This document shows positions 16,400 to 26,302 of a stretch of DNA of 64,000 nt, piece by piece. Source of the DNA: Deinococcus planocerae (lineage in GTDB: Bacteria; Deinococcota; Deinococci; Deinococcales; Deinococcaceae); NCBI RefSeq assembly GCF_002869765.1, contig NZ_PNOR01000019.1, positions 25,256 through 89,255 on the forward strand, given 5' to 3'. A program made the position numbers and the translations under genes. The notes beneath the pieces are model-generated. The model searched no databases. It was not told the DNA's origin and saw nothing but the letters and a program-made list of their open reading frames with translations. Positions within the stretch are counted from its first letter, which is position 1, and the number at the start of each line of letters is the position of its first letter.

Positions 16400-18703
16400 A
16401 TGCTCTACCTCAAACCCCCCTACCACCTCATCCACGGCGTCACCGTCTTCCGCGACCACGAGGACCCGCTCCAGTTCTACTTCCTGCCCGCCGCGCCGCG
16501 CCTGACGATGCTGAAGGACGAGGGCGGCCAGCGCATCCCGCAGTTTCAGCTCATCAAGTTCCGGGGGCTGGCCGGGAACGGCGGCTTCCTGAACTTCGAC
16601 GTGAACCTCGGCGTGCCGGGGGAGACGCTGGAGGAGGTGCGGCGCGAGTTACGGAGCCAGGAGCGGCTGACCCAGGACCCCCGTCTCTCGCCCGTCCTCC
16701 TCGAAGACGGCAGCGTGAAAATGATGCTGTTCGGCAAGCAGTCTCCCGCGCCGACGCCGCCGAATCCCACTCCCGGCCCGACTCCGGCCAACCCGGCCAC
16801 GCCGACCGGACCCCAGTTCGTCCTCAAGATCGACCACCACGCCAAGCCCTCGCTGTACGGGGACAACCAGGCGGCGTTCTCGGTGCAGCTCGACAAGGAG
16901 GGCGTGACCGTCCTCGAACAGGCGATGAAGGGTGAGATGTCGCCCATCGGGATCGTGTACTCGCTCGACTACCTCGCGCTGCGGCCCGCGTACAACGTGC
17001 GGCTCTCGGTGGACTGGGAGCGGACCCAGCACCACTTCGAGGAACACTTCGGGGTGGACGCCCTCTTCTTCCAGGCCGACATCGACAAGGTGGTGGACGA
17101 GCTGATCGACAAGCGGGTGATCGTGCTGGAGGCCGATACCTTTATCCCGGAGGGCGACGAGGACGGCGTGTCGGGCCGCCGCGACCAGGCACTCGATCAG
17201 GTGCGGGACATGATCACCGACGCCTTCTTCACGCCCTCGCTCAACCCCTACGAGGAGAAGCGCGACGGCTGGGACAGGGCGTCGGACTTCCTCGACCGCC
17301 TCTCGCAGGGTCCGGCGGGCGGGCAGGACGCCCTCTTCAGCTACAGCCGCCTCGACTACACCCGCATCGACCGCAAATCGCTGAACATCTCCATCAGCGA
17401 GCGCACCACCGTCAAGCGCTCGATCTCCCCGCAGGGGCACCTCAGCGGCCTCTTCCGCACCCTCACGCGCGAGGGGCTGGACCCCGAGAAGTTCATCCTC
17501 GGGGTGGACCTCGACGACCCGTGGTTCGAGCGGCGGCGCGTGAAGATCGTCGGGCGCTCGGACTTCGCGGCGGACGGGATCAACTCGGTGAACGTGCGGC
17601 TGCGCTACGGCGGCCAGCTCAAGAACGTGCTGCTGGACGCCAACAAGCCCACCGCCGAACTCGACTGGGCGAGCGTCGTGCGTCGGGACGGCTCCATGAC
17701 CCGCGAGGTGGAGGCCGAGTACACCGTCAACTTCAAATCCACGGACGGCGGCGAGCGGCCCGCCCAGTTGACCTCCAAGCCCTTCACCCTGGAAGGAGAC
17801 CGCCTGGAGATCGACCCCCGCGCGGACGGGCTCTACACCCTGGACACCGTGCCCATCGTCGCGCTCAACTTCCCCTGGGAGCGTTACCCGGTGGTCGAGG
17901 TCCACCTGCGCTACACCGACGCGCCGAACGGCATCCGCCAGTCCGATACCTTCCTGCTGCGCCAGGACAAGACGGAGGACCGCTGGCAACGCTTCATCCG
18001 CGACCCGGAGAAGGCGGGCTTCCTCTCCCAGATCATCTGCCGGGCGGCGGACGGGCGCGACGAGACCGGCGAGTGGACCTCCTCCACCGACGACCAGATC
18101 ATCATCCGCGACCCCAACCCGCGCAAGCACGTTCTGGCCGTCGTGCCCAACTTCCGCTGGTCGGAGGTGGACCGCGCCTTCGTGGACCTGCGGTACGAGG
18201 ACCGGGCGAACGGCGTGCAGCAGGCTGAGTCCTTCGAGTTCTCCGAGACGCAGGCCGCCACCCGCTCCTTCGTGGTGGACCTGGAGGACCCGGAGCGGCG
18301 CGAGGTGAGCTACACGGTCACGGTGCTGTTCAAGGACGGGCGCACGCTGGAGATTCCGCGCTCGGTGACGCGCGCCCCCCGCGTGATCGTGTCGTCGCAG
18401 ATGCGCGGCCACCGCGTGATCCAGGTGCGCCCGCCCGCCTCCGCCGCCTTCGGGCAAAAGCGCCTGAAGTCCGTCCTCGTCTCGCTGCGCTACAGCGATG
18501 CCGACCACCGCCTGAGCTACCGCGACGAGTTCACCTTCACGCCGAACACGCCCGAACCCCAGTTCTTCGAGTTCGACTACGTGGACCCCAACAAACAGCG
18601 CTACGCCTTCGACCTCAAGTACACCTTCGTCAACAACCTCAACCGCACCGTGCCCGACCAGATGAGCGGAGACGGGCTGTTGCAGGTGCCGGTGCCCGCC
18701 TGA
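16400..18703 (+). CDS. Modular protein of unknown function, paralog-operon member 5
   Basis: A 767-residue product; the ATG at 16400 has GGAGG 5 bp upstream. Module 1 is textbook for the group: VTVFRDHEDPLQFYFLP, PQFQLIKFR, GGFLNFDVNLGVP. A Pro/Thr linker (APTPPNPTPGPTPANP, residues about 116-139) follows. Module 2 reads KPSLYGDNQAAFSVQLDKEG, then IGIVYSLDYLALRPAYNVRL and SVDWERTQHHFEEHFG. A helical region rich in Asp and Lys (residues 215-330) leads into four Ig-like repeats (about 375-767), one containing VFVDLRYEDRANGVQQ-type strands. No export signal is visible. Closest relatives in the window are members 4 and 6. Confidence 0.82.
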   Translation: MLYLKPPYHLIHGVTVFRDHEDPLQFYFLPAAPRLTMLKDEGGQRIPQFQLIKFRGLAGNGGFLNFDVNLGVPGETLEEVRRELRSQERLTQDPRLSPVLLEDGSVKMMLFGKQSPAPTPPNPTPGPTPANPATPTGPQFVLKIDHHAKPSLYGDNQAAFSVQLDKEGVTVLEQAMKGEMSPIGIVYSLDYLALRPAYNVRLSVDWERTQHHFEEHFGVDALFFQADIDKVVDELIDKRVIVLEADTFIPEGDEDGVSGRRDQALDQVRDMITDAFFTPSLNPYEEKRDGWDRASDFLDRLSQGPAGGQDALFSYSRLDYTRIDRKSLNISISERTTVKRSISPQGHLSGLFRTLTREGLDPEKFILGVDLDDPWFERRRVKIVGRSDFAADGINSVNVRLRYGGQLKNVLLDANKPTAELDWASVVRRDGSMTREVEAEYTVNFKSTDGGERPAQLTSKPFTLEGDRLEIDPRADGLYTLDTVPIVALNFPWERYPVVEVHLRYTDAPNGIRQSDTFLLRQDKTEDRWQRFIRDPEKAGFLSQIICRAADGRDETGEWTSSTDDQIIIRDPNPRKHVLAVVPNFRWSEVDRAFVDLRYEDRANGVQQAESFEFSETQAATRSFVVDLEDPERREVSYTVTVLFKDGRTLEIPRSVTRAPRVIVSSQMRGHRVIQVRPPASAAFGQKRLKSVLVSLRYSDADHRLSYRDEFTFTPNTPEPQFFEFDYVDPNKQRYAFDLKYTFVNNLNRTVPDQMSGDGLLQVPVPA

Positions 18704-18706
18704 ATC

Positions 18707-18868
18707 TTTTTGCTCCTCCCCCCTGGTGGGGGAGGCTGGGAGGGGGGGTGAACGCAAGCGACCTGCGGCGCGGCCCGTGTGAGAGGCAAGGCATCTCGCC
18801 CGCGTTGGCGCTCGCTCCGTCGCCCCCCCTCCCCGGCCCTCCCCCACGAGGGGGGAGGGAGAAAAAAC
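18707..18868. repeat. Second head-to-head pair of the same palindromic repeat (block B)
   Basis: Copy B1 (18707-18751, minus orientation) and copy B2 (18823-18868, plus orientation) match block A and block C closely; B2 and the element at 26224-26268 agree over nearly 44 bp, including the GAGGGAGAAAAAA end. About 70 bp of unique DNA lies between the two copies. The arrangement occupies the gap between operon members 5 and 6. Confidence 0.75.
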
Positions 18869-18898
18869 CACACCCTCTCCCCTCCCCCGAGGTCCCCT

Positions 18899-21800
18899 AT
18901 GCTCCTCCTGAACAGTCCGCGTTCCATCGTCGTCGACGGCCTGACGGTCTTTCCCGACCACGCCGACGAAAACCAGTTCTGGGTGCTGCCCGGCCCGGTG
19001 CAGCTCGGTCGCAGGCGGGCCGACGGTCGCGCCTCCTTCACCTTCATCAAATTCAAGCCTGCCGCCGTGCAGGCGGGCGTGAAGGGCGGCGGCTTCCTGA
19101 TGTTCGAGGTGGGGATGCCGCTCGACGACCGGGCGCAGCGGCGCATCCTCTCGCGGCTGCGGTCGCTCGCGCCGGACCCCCGCCTGAGCCTCGTGCAGTT
19201 CGACAAGGGGACGGTGCGCTGCATCTCGCTCGACTTGGAGGGGGCGGGGGGAACGACCACCAACACGCCGCCCGGCGCCTTCCGCGCCACCGAGCAGATT
19301 CTGGGGGCGACCACGCCGTCCCTCCAGGGGGACAACACCGCCGCCTTCAGCCTGACGCTGAGCCAGGAGGGGGCGATCATCCTCGAACAGGCCTTCCACA
19401 AGGGGACGACGCCGGTGGGCGTGCTGTACGACCTGACCTTCACGGGGATGCGCCCGGCGCTCGACGTGGAGATCACCGCCGACCTGGAGCGGGTCTACCG
19501 CCAGTTCAGCGCCGACCTCAGCGGTCAGATTTACTGGTTCAAGGCGAGCATCGAGGCGGGGTTCGAGAAGCTCGTGCAGGATCAGGCCATCGTGATCAAG
19601 GTGATCAACGCCACGACCGACGGCGACCGCGAGCAGAAGGAGAAGTGGGCGCTCGACTTCTTCAAAGATCACCTCCTGACCCAGTGGTTCACGCCGACGC
19701 TGACGCCGGGCACGCTGGCGGGAAGCACGCCCAGGCCGAATCCGACGGGAGGCACGACCCAGCCGGGAACGGGCGGGACGACCCCGCCGACCGGGGGTGG
19801 CACGACGAACCCGCCGGGCACCAACTCGCCCACGACCAATCCTCCGACCACCACGAACCCCCCCGGCGGCGGCACGACGACCCCGACTCCGCCGACGGGC
19901 CCGACCAATCCGCCCTCCACCGGGACGACCAGCCCGGCGAGCGCTACCGCCACTGCCGTGCGCCAGACCGCCACCCTCACCATGACGGGCTCGGACCCCT
20001 CCCCCGCGCCCGACGGCTTCCGCATCGAGCACACGCCGTCGGCGAGCGGCAACATGGAGACGCTGCGGCTCGTCGGAGGGGACCCGAATTTCGCGCCGAC
20101 GCTGAAGGTGGACGGCGTGGAGGTGCCCGTCGCCGCCGACCGGACGGCGGGCGTGGAGGTCGCGCCGGGGGCGAGCCGTGAGCTGGAGGTCACGCACGCC
20201 CCGGTCAGCGCCATCGAGTGGCTGCGCTTCAAGTACGACGAGCCCGTGGAGGGCGGCTGGAGCGCCGCCGACCCGCCGACGGGAGCGTTTGCCCGCTACG
20301 TCGAGGGCACGCCATCCGACCCCCAGGACTCCTGCTTCACCGGGTCGAAGGCCGACTTCCTCGCCTTCCTGGGCCGCCTCGCCGAGCCGAAGACGGTGCG
20401 GCTGGAGGGGCAGGCGAGTTACGAGGTCAAGGCCCGCAACACCGCACAGGAGACGGCGTACACGGCGCTCAACCAGCGGCTCTCGCAACGGCGGCTCGAC
20501 GTGGGGCTCGCGCTCGCCCGCAAGCGGGGGGTGCAGATCGACCCGACCTCGCGCGCCTCGGGCCACTCCAACTCGGAGGCGCTGTTCAAGGACGGCGACC
20601 CCGGTAACGACCCGGGCACCAACCGCGACGAGTGCAACGACTTCCGAACGGTGATGGCGAGCGGCACGACCCAGCGCCGCACGGTCCTGCGCGCCACCCT
20701 CGCCCGCGCGGCGGACGCGGTGGACCCCGGCCCGGGACCGCAGCCGAATCCGAACCCCAATCCTCAGCCCAACCCGAACCCGACGCCCGACCCCCAGCCG
20801 AACCCGAATCCCAATCCCTCGCCGGACGGGGGCACGGGCAACTTCGCGGTCGCGCTCAAGCTCAAGTTCATCTCGCAGACGGAGCGGCGGACGATCAAGT
20901 TCAAGTACACCCGCTCGGACGCGGTGCAGCGGACGTACGCGCCGCAAGGCTTCATCGGGCTGTTGCTCGACCAGCTTCAGGACAAGCACACGTACTTCCT
21001 GGAGGTGGACCTCGACGACCCCTTCTTCCGCGTGTTCACGGTGACGGTGGAGGCCCCCCTCGACTTCGAGCGGATCGGGCTGAAGTCCGCCCAGGTGGCG
21101 CTCGACTACGGCGACCCCGCCGACCCCACGAACCACCGCCACACCGACCTCGTGTTCGACCGCGAGCATCAGGGGGCGCAGACCTTCCAGGTCTTCATGA
21201 ACCGCACGCGCGACACGGCCTACCGCTACTCGGTGCAGTACCACTTCGACCCGCAGAGCGCGTGGGCCGGGCAGCGTTTCAGCTACGACCTGCCCGCGCG
21301 GCGCACGGAGGACCGGACCCTCTTCCTCAACCCGTACGAGGACCTGGGCTTCCTGGAGGTGGACGTGGTGCCGGGCCGCATCGACTGGGGCGTGGTGAGG
21401 AGCGTGGACGTGGGGCTCCAGTACGCGGACGCGGGGCAGGGCTTCACCCACGAGACGCACCTCGTCTTCACCCAGGCCACGCCCGCGCAGAAGTGGGCGC
21501 TGCGGCTGAGCGATCCCAACCAGCGTGAGATCACCTCCACCCTCACCTTTCACCTGGAGGACGGCACCACGCGCACGCTGCCGCCGCAGACCACGAAGGC
21601 GACCGCCGTACCCATCGACGATCCCTTCGAGGGGGCGCTCGACCTGCTCTTCTTCCCCGCCTTTGACCCGGCGACCACCCGCGCCGCCTTCGTGGACGTG
21701 GTGTACGACGACCCGGCGAACAGGTACCACCGCGAGGAACGCCTGCGGCTGGAGGGCGAGGACCGCAAGGAGGCCACCCTGCGCCTCGCCCTGCTCGACC

Positions 21801-21907
21801 CGAAAAGACGCGCCTACAGCTACCGCCTGACCCTCGTCGGCATGGACGGCAGCGTGAATCAGGGCCCGCTCCAGACGACCGAGGCGAGCATCGTGTCGGT
21901 GGGGTGA
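18899..21907 (+). CDS. Modular protein of unknown function with OmpA-like insert, paralog-operon member 6
   Basis: About 1002 residues, the largest of the six. Module 1: LTVFPDHADENQFWVLPGPV, FTFIKFK, GGGFLMFEVGMPL. Module 2 (about 138-205): PSLQGDNTAAFSLTLSQEGA, then GVLYDLTFTGMRPALDVEIT and ADLERVYRQFSADL. A Thr/Pro/Gly-rich linker spans about 274-360. Residues about 499-607 resemble an OmpA-type peptidoglycan-binding domain (VRLEGQASYE, LNQRLSQRRLDVGLALARKR, then GVQID and ASGHSNSEA). A PNPNP linker (about 612-642) leads to three or four Ig-like repeats at the C-terminus. No signal peptide is seen. Start is ATG at 18899 behind CGAGG. Confidence 0.82.
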   Translation: MLLLNSPRSIVVDGLTVFPDHADENQFWVLPGPVQLGRRRADGRASFTFIKFKPAAVQAGVKGGGFLMFEVGMPLDDRAQRRILSRLRSLAPDPRLSLVQFDKGTVRCISLDLEGAGGTTTNTPPGAFRATEQILGATTPSLQGDNTAAFSLTLSQEGAIILEQAFHKGTTPVGVLYDLTFTGMRPALDVEITADLERVYRQFSADLSGQIYWFKASIEAGFEKLVQDQAIVIKVINATTDGDREQKEKWALDFFKDHLLTQWFTPTLTPGTLAGSTPRPNPTGGTTQPGTGGTTPPTGGGTTNPPGTNSPTTNPPTTTNPPGGGTTTPTPPTGPTNPPSTGTTSPASATATAVRQTATLTMTGSDPSPAPDGFRIEHTPSASGNMETLRLVGGDPNFAPTLKVDGVEVPVAADRTAGVEVAPGASRELEVTHAPVSAIEWLRFKYDEPVEGGWSAADPPTGAFARYVEGTPSDPQDSCFTGSKADFLAFLGRLAEPKTVRLEGQASYEVKARNTAQETAYTALNQRLSQRRLDVGLALARKRGVQIDPTSRASGHSNSEALFKDGDPGNDPGTNRDECNDFRTVMASGTTQRRTVLRATLARAADAVDPGPGPQPNPNPNPQPNPNPTPDPQPNPNPNPSPDGGTGNFAVALKLKFISQTERRTIKFKYTRSDAVQRTYAPQGFIGLLLDQLQDKHTYFLEVDLDDPFFRVFTVTVEAPLDFERIGLKSAQVALDYGDPADPTNHRHTDLVFDREHQGAQTFQVFMNRTRDTAYRYSVQYHFDPQSAWAGQRFSYDLPARRTEDRTLFLNPYEDLGFLEVDVVPGRIDWGVVRSVDVGLQYADAGQGFTHETHLVFTQATPAQKWALRLSDPNQREITSTLTFHLEDGTTRTLPPQTTKATAVPIDDPFEGALDLLFFPAFDPATTRAAFVDVVYDDPANRYHREERLRLEGEDRKEATLRLALLDPKRRAYSYRLTLVGMDGSVNQGPLQTTEASIVSVG
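19720..19980 (+). repeat. Low-complexity Thr/Pro/Gly linker in member 6
   Basis: About 87 codons dominated by Pro, Thr, Gly and Asn (repeats such as GGTTQPGTGGTTPPTGGGTT). It joins module 2 to the OmpA-like region and probably acts as a flexible spacer. Confidence 0.8.
20731..20823 (+). repeat. PN-rich tandem repeat in member 6
   Basis: Codons for repeated Asn-Pro (QPNPNPNPQPNPNPTPDP and similar) form a second linker between the OmpA-like region and the C-terminal beta repeats. Confidence 0.8.
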
Positions 21908-22001
21908 AGGCCAGCGAGAACCAAGGGGCGGCGCCGAAGACGCTTGCAGTCTGGCCGCCCCACCCCTTTCGAGAGGTCGCATCGACCGAGGGAGGAACGC
22001 C

Positions 22002-22343
22002 GTGATCGTCTACCGGATCGAGTTGCCGAAGGAACAGGACACAGAAGCTTTCGTGACGTTCATGCGGGAGGACTACCTCCCGGCCATCCACACGGGCTCC
22101 ACCCGCGTCGGTCAGGTGCTCGGCCTCGCGGTGTGGCAGGAGGAGCCGGACTCGGAGCGGGAGGGACACACCTTCCTTCTCCATGTCGAGTGGAGCGGTC
22201 TGGGTGGAGATTATGCCCAGCTCCGCCTGGACGACGAGGCGGTGGAGGGCCGGCTCGCCACGTTCGGGGCCCGCCTCCAGCGCCTCGGCTTTTACCGGGA
22301 AGTCGTCACCAAGCGGCAGGAGGAAGGGAAGCCGACCGGGTAA
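22002..22343 (+). CDS. Small ferredoxin-fold-like protein of unknown function
   Basis: A 113-residue product starting at GTG with a strong GGAGG site 6 bp upstream. The opening (MIVYRIELPKEQDTEAFVTF) and spacing of strands suggest a small dimeric alpha/beta (ABM-like) barrel, but this is only a pattern-level guess. It follows member 6 after 94 bp on the same strand and may be the last gene of the operon; the name of any substrate cannot be read from it. Confidence 0.6.
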   Translation: MIVYRIELPKEQDTEAFVTFMREDYLPAIHTGSTRVGQVLGLAVWQEEPDSEREGHTFLLHVEWSGLGGDYAQLRLDDEAVEGRLATFGARLQRLGFYREVVTKRQEEGKPTG

Positions 22344-22406
22344 GGGCCGCTCAATCTATGCCCGAGGCGGGCGGAGGTCCCCAGCCGGGACGCCTCCGCC
22401 CGTCCG

Positions 22407-22700
22407 TCAGTAGGCGTCGATCTCGCCCGTCACCGTGGTCTGCACCGGGTAGCCCTCGATCTGGGCGGGCACGCGGCCCCGCGCCGAGGCGTCGCGCAGG
22501 TACACGACGATGGCGTCGTCGCCGATGGGGGAGCGGCCCAGGGCCACGCCCGTCACGCCGGGGAGGGCGAGCAGGGCGGCCTCGTGGCGCCGCCGCACGC
22601 CCTCGACCGCCGACCCTCCAGGGCCCCCCGCGTCCGGGTCGTAGGGCATGGCGGCCTCCTCGTGGAAGTCGGCGAAGGGGGACTTCTTGGAATCGGACAT
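22407..22700 (-). CDS. Small protein resembling the pro-region of the adjacent protease
   Basis: A 97-residue product. The ATG at 22700 is favoured by the preceding GGAGAGAGGG; a GTG further upstream (22811) would add a hydrophobic leader (PLVLLAGAALLVLPGSL) and cannot be excluded. The segment GVTGVALGRSPIGDDAIVVYL...YPVQTTVTGEIDAY lines up with the region before the catalytic domain of the neighbouring protease (IQGVAIGAG..LTVYVAE..VPVQVVVTGLIDA). It therefore looks like a free-standing pro-domain, possibly an inhibitor or folding chaperone of that enzyme. It is read in the same direction, 235 bp downstream of the protease gene. Confidence 0.65.
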   Translation of the reverse strand: MSDSKKSPFADFHEEAAMPYDPDAGGPGGSAVEGVRRRHEAALLALPGVTGVALGRSPIGDDAIVVYLRDASARGRVPAQIEGYPVQTTVTGEIDAY

Positions 22701-22934
22701 CGTGACCCTCTCTCCTTCCGGACTCATTCCGGGGACAAGGCTGCCGGGCAGGACGAGCAGCGCCGCTCCCGCCAGGAGCACCAACGGCTTCGGGGAACGC
22801 GGCCTGTCCACCCTCCACCCCGCCTGAAAACGTTGCCCGGATTATTGGCCCGCTTCCCAGCCGACAACGTGAGCAGCCTGCACAGGGAGGGCGGGGCCAC
22901 CCCCGAGGGAGAGGCGGCCCCGCCGGAACTTTGG

Positions 22935-24149
22935 TCAGGTGTAGAGGTTGATGTCGAGCGCCGCGATCACCCGCGTCATGCGGTTGGCGAAGGTGACGCC
23001 GCCGCCGCCCGCGAAGAGCAGGCCAACCGGGCTGCGCTGGGCGTTCCAGGTCCAGATGGACGAGCCCGAGTCGCCGGGCGCGCTGAAGAGGCCGCCCGTG
23101 CCCTGAATGGCGATCTGGTCGCGGAACTGGGCGATCCGCCCGCCGCCGTAGTTGACGTTGATGGTCGCCCCCAGGCCGGTGATGCGGCCCTGGGTGAGCT
23201 GGGTCGTCCGCCCGGACTTGCCGACGAGCATCCCGAGGGCCGGGAGCACCGGGGCGCTGCCGATGCGGAAGAAGGCGGGGCTCCCGCCGCTGAGGTACAC
23301 GAGTTCCCGGCGCACCCGGTCGGGCCAGGCCCAGCCCGTCGCGCAGTCCACGTAGTTGATGCCGCCCGAGAAGTTGATCGGGACGAAGCGTTCCAGGATA
23401 GCGATCTGGTCCTGGGGGCAGCGTCCGCCGTCGGCGGGGCCGGGCTGGCAGATGCAGTCGCCGAACATGGCGCCGTTGCTGTTGGCGAGCACGTGGTTGT
23501 TGCTCAGCACCATCAGCCGGGCGTTGCGCGGGGCGCTGCGGCCCACCGCGAGGCAGCCGATGGTGCCCGCCGTGACCCTAAAGTGCGCGACCGACACGCC
23601 CCCCGGCGTGGGCCGCAGGCGGAAGCGGTGGGGCTGGGCGTCGATCAGCCCGGTGACGACCACCTGCACGGGCACCCGGTCGCTCGACGCCGCGCGAATC
23701 CCCATCGAGTCCACGAGCGCCGCCTTGATCCCGTCCACCGAGGTCGGCTCGGCCACGTAGACCGTGAGGGCGGGCAGGCCGGGTTCGGCGGAGGACACGT
23801 CGGCGGAGTCGCCCCCCGCGCCGATCGCCACCCCCTGAATGTTGCCCGCCGCGCTGAAGGCCTCGACCGACCGCGTTCCCGCCGTCTGGGTCAGGGTCTG
23901 CAACATCCCGTCCTCGACGGCGCGCTTGAGGTCGAGCAGCTCCATGCCGACCGAGGCGAGTGCGTCCGGCGAGTCGCTCAGCGCGGCGGCCTCGGCGTTG
24001 CGGTCGAGGGCGTCGGGAGCCGCGAACTGGTCCACCGCCTCCTCATTGCCGCCGGTGTTGCCGCCGGTGTTGCCGCCGGGCGAGGTGTCGCCGCCCTGCC
24101 CCCCGCCCGTGGGCGGGTCCTGAAAGTTCCTGCCGTCGTTGTCGTTCAT
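22935..24149 (-). CDS. Trypsin-fold (Nal1-like) serine protease
   Basis: A 404-residue protein. After a low-complexity Gly/Asn N-terminus (residues 10-35) and a helical stretch comes a pro-like region (IQGVAIGAG, PALTVYVAE, VPVQVVVTGLIDA) and then the protease domain. The triad is readable: His in VLSNNHVLAN (near residue 217), Asp probably in NYVDCATGW (near 265), Ser in SAPGDSGSSIW (near 360). No signal peptide is present. The ATG is preceded by GGGAGAGGG. This architecture matches plant-Nal1-type bacterial proteases; target proteins are unknown. Its small downstream neighbour shares the pro-like region. Confidence 0.82.
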   Translation of the reverse strand: MNDNDGRNFQDPPTGGGQGGDTSPGGNTGGNTGGNEEAVDQFAAPDALDRNAEAAALSDSPDALASVGMELLDLKRAVEDGMLQTLTQTAGTRSVEAFSAAGNIQGVAIGAGGDSADVSSAEPGLPALTVYVAEPTSVDGIKAALVDSMGIRAASSDRVPVQVVVTGLIDAQPHRFRLRPTPGGVSVAHFRVTAGTIGCLAVGRSAPRNARLMVLSNNHVLANSNGAMFGDCICQPGPADGGRCPQDQIAILERFVPINFSGGINYVDCATGWAWPDRVRRELVYLSGGSPAFFRIGSAPVLPALGMLVGKSGRTTQLTQGRITGLGATINVNYGGGRIAQFRDQIAIQGTGGLFSAPGDSGSSIWTWNAQRSPVGLLFAGGGGVTFANRMTRVIAALDINLYT

Positions 24150-24472
24150 GTGCCCTCTCCCTGGCCTCCGCGAAATTGAGCCCGTTTCCGCCGCGTCCGT
24201 CCGCACGTGATGACTCCCCGCCTTCCACAGCAGGGCCCGCCCCTCCTTCCTGATCCCCGGGCCACCGTGGGCAGCGGCTCGGGGGGGATGGGGGGATGGT
24301 GCGCTTCCCCCCGTGTCCCCCCCGTGACCGGCCCGTGACCGTGACGGAGCGCGGAAAAACGACGCTGAGCCTTGGCTTAGGGCTCCTCTCATTCCCCCCT
24401 GAGCCCCCCGGGATAGACCGTGGGCACCACCGGGGACACGGCTTACGGGGCGTGCCGGGAAGGAGAGAGCGT

Positions 24473-26110
<1,638 letters not shown>

Positions 26111-26138
26111 GGCTCAGCCCAACAGCGTGAAAAGAGTG

Positions 26139-26170
26139 TCCGGCCCTGGGAATGGGGCCGGATGCTTTTT
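26139..26170 (+). terminator. Intrinsic terminator after the catalase gene
   Basis: An 8-bp stem TCCGGCCC/GGGCCGGA with an 8-nt loop is followed by TGCTTTTT. Confidence 0.75.
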
Positions 26171-26223
26171 GGAGGGAGAGTTGTTGATTTCTGGTGGAGG
26201 AGCAAAAACGCCAGAACCTGAGC

Positions 26224-26268
26224 TTTTTTCTCCCTCCCTCCTTGTGGGGGAGGGTCGGGGAGGGGGGT
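26224..26268 (-). repeat. Solo copy of the palindromic G/C-tract repeat (block C)
   Basis: Begins TTTTTTCTCCCTCCCTCCTT and ends GGTCGGGGAGGGGGGT; its reverse complement is nearly identical to copy B2. It lies between the convergent catalase and SDR genes. The flanking CCTGAGC also occurs beside copy A2, so the element is longer than the core. Confidence 0.75.
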
Positions 26269-26302
26269 ACGACGCTCGACCGCGACCTCCCCCCACCCCC
26301 CT

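Noticed and set aside
16257..18868. CRISPR array or iterons
   Set aside because: Copies are few, in opposite orientations and irregularly spaced; they are palindromic interspersed repeats.
8423..21907. Contractile injection or phage tail system
   Set aside because: No sheath, tube, baseplate or AAA+ ATPase proteins could be recognised, so only a modular assembly of unknown type is claimed.
16649..21982. Very long minus-strand ORF opposite paralogs 5 and 6
   Set aside because: His/Arg/Val-rich mirror of the coding strand with no domain; the real genes are on the plus strand with ribosome sites.
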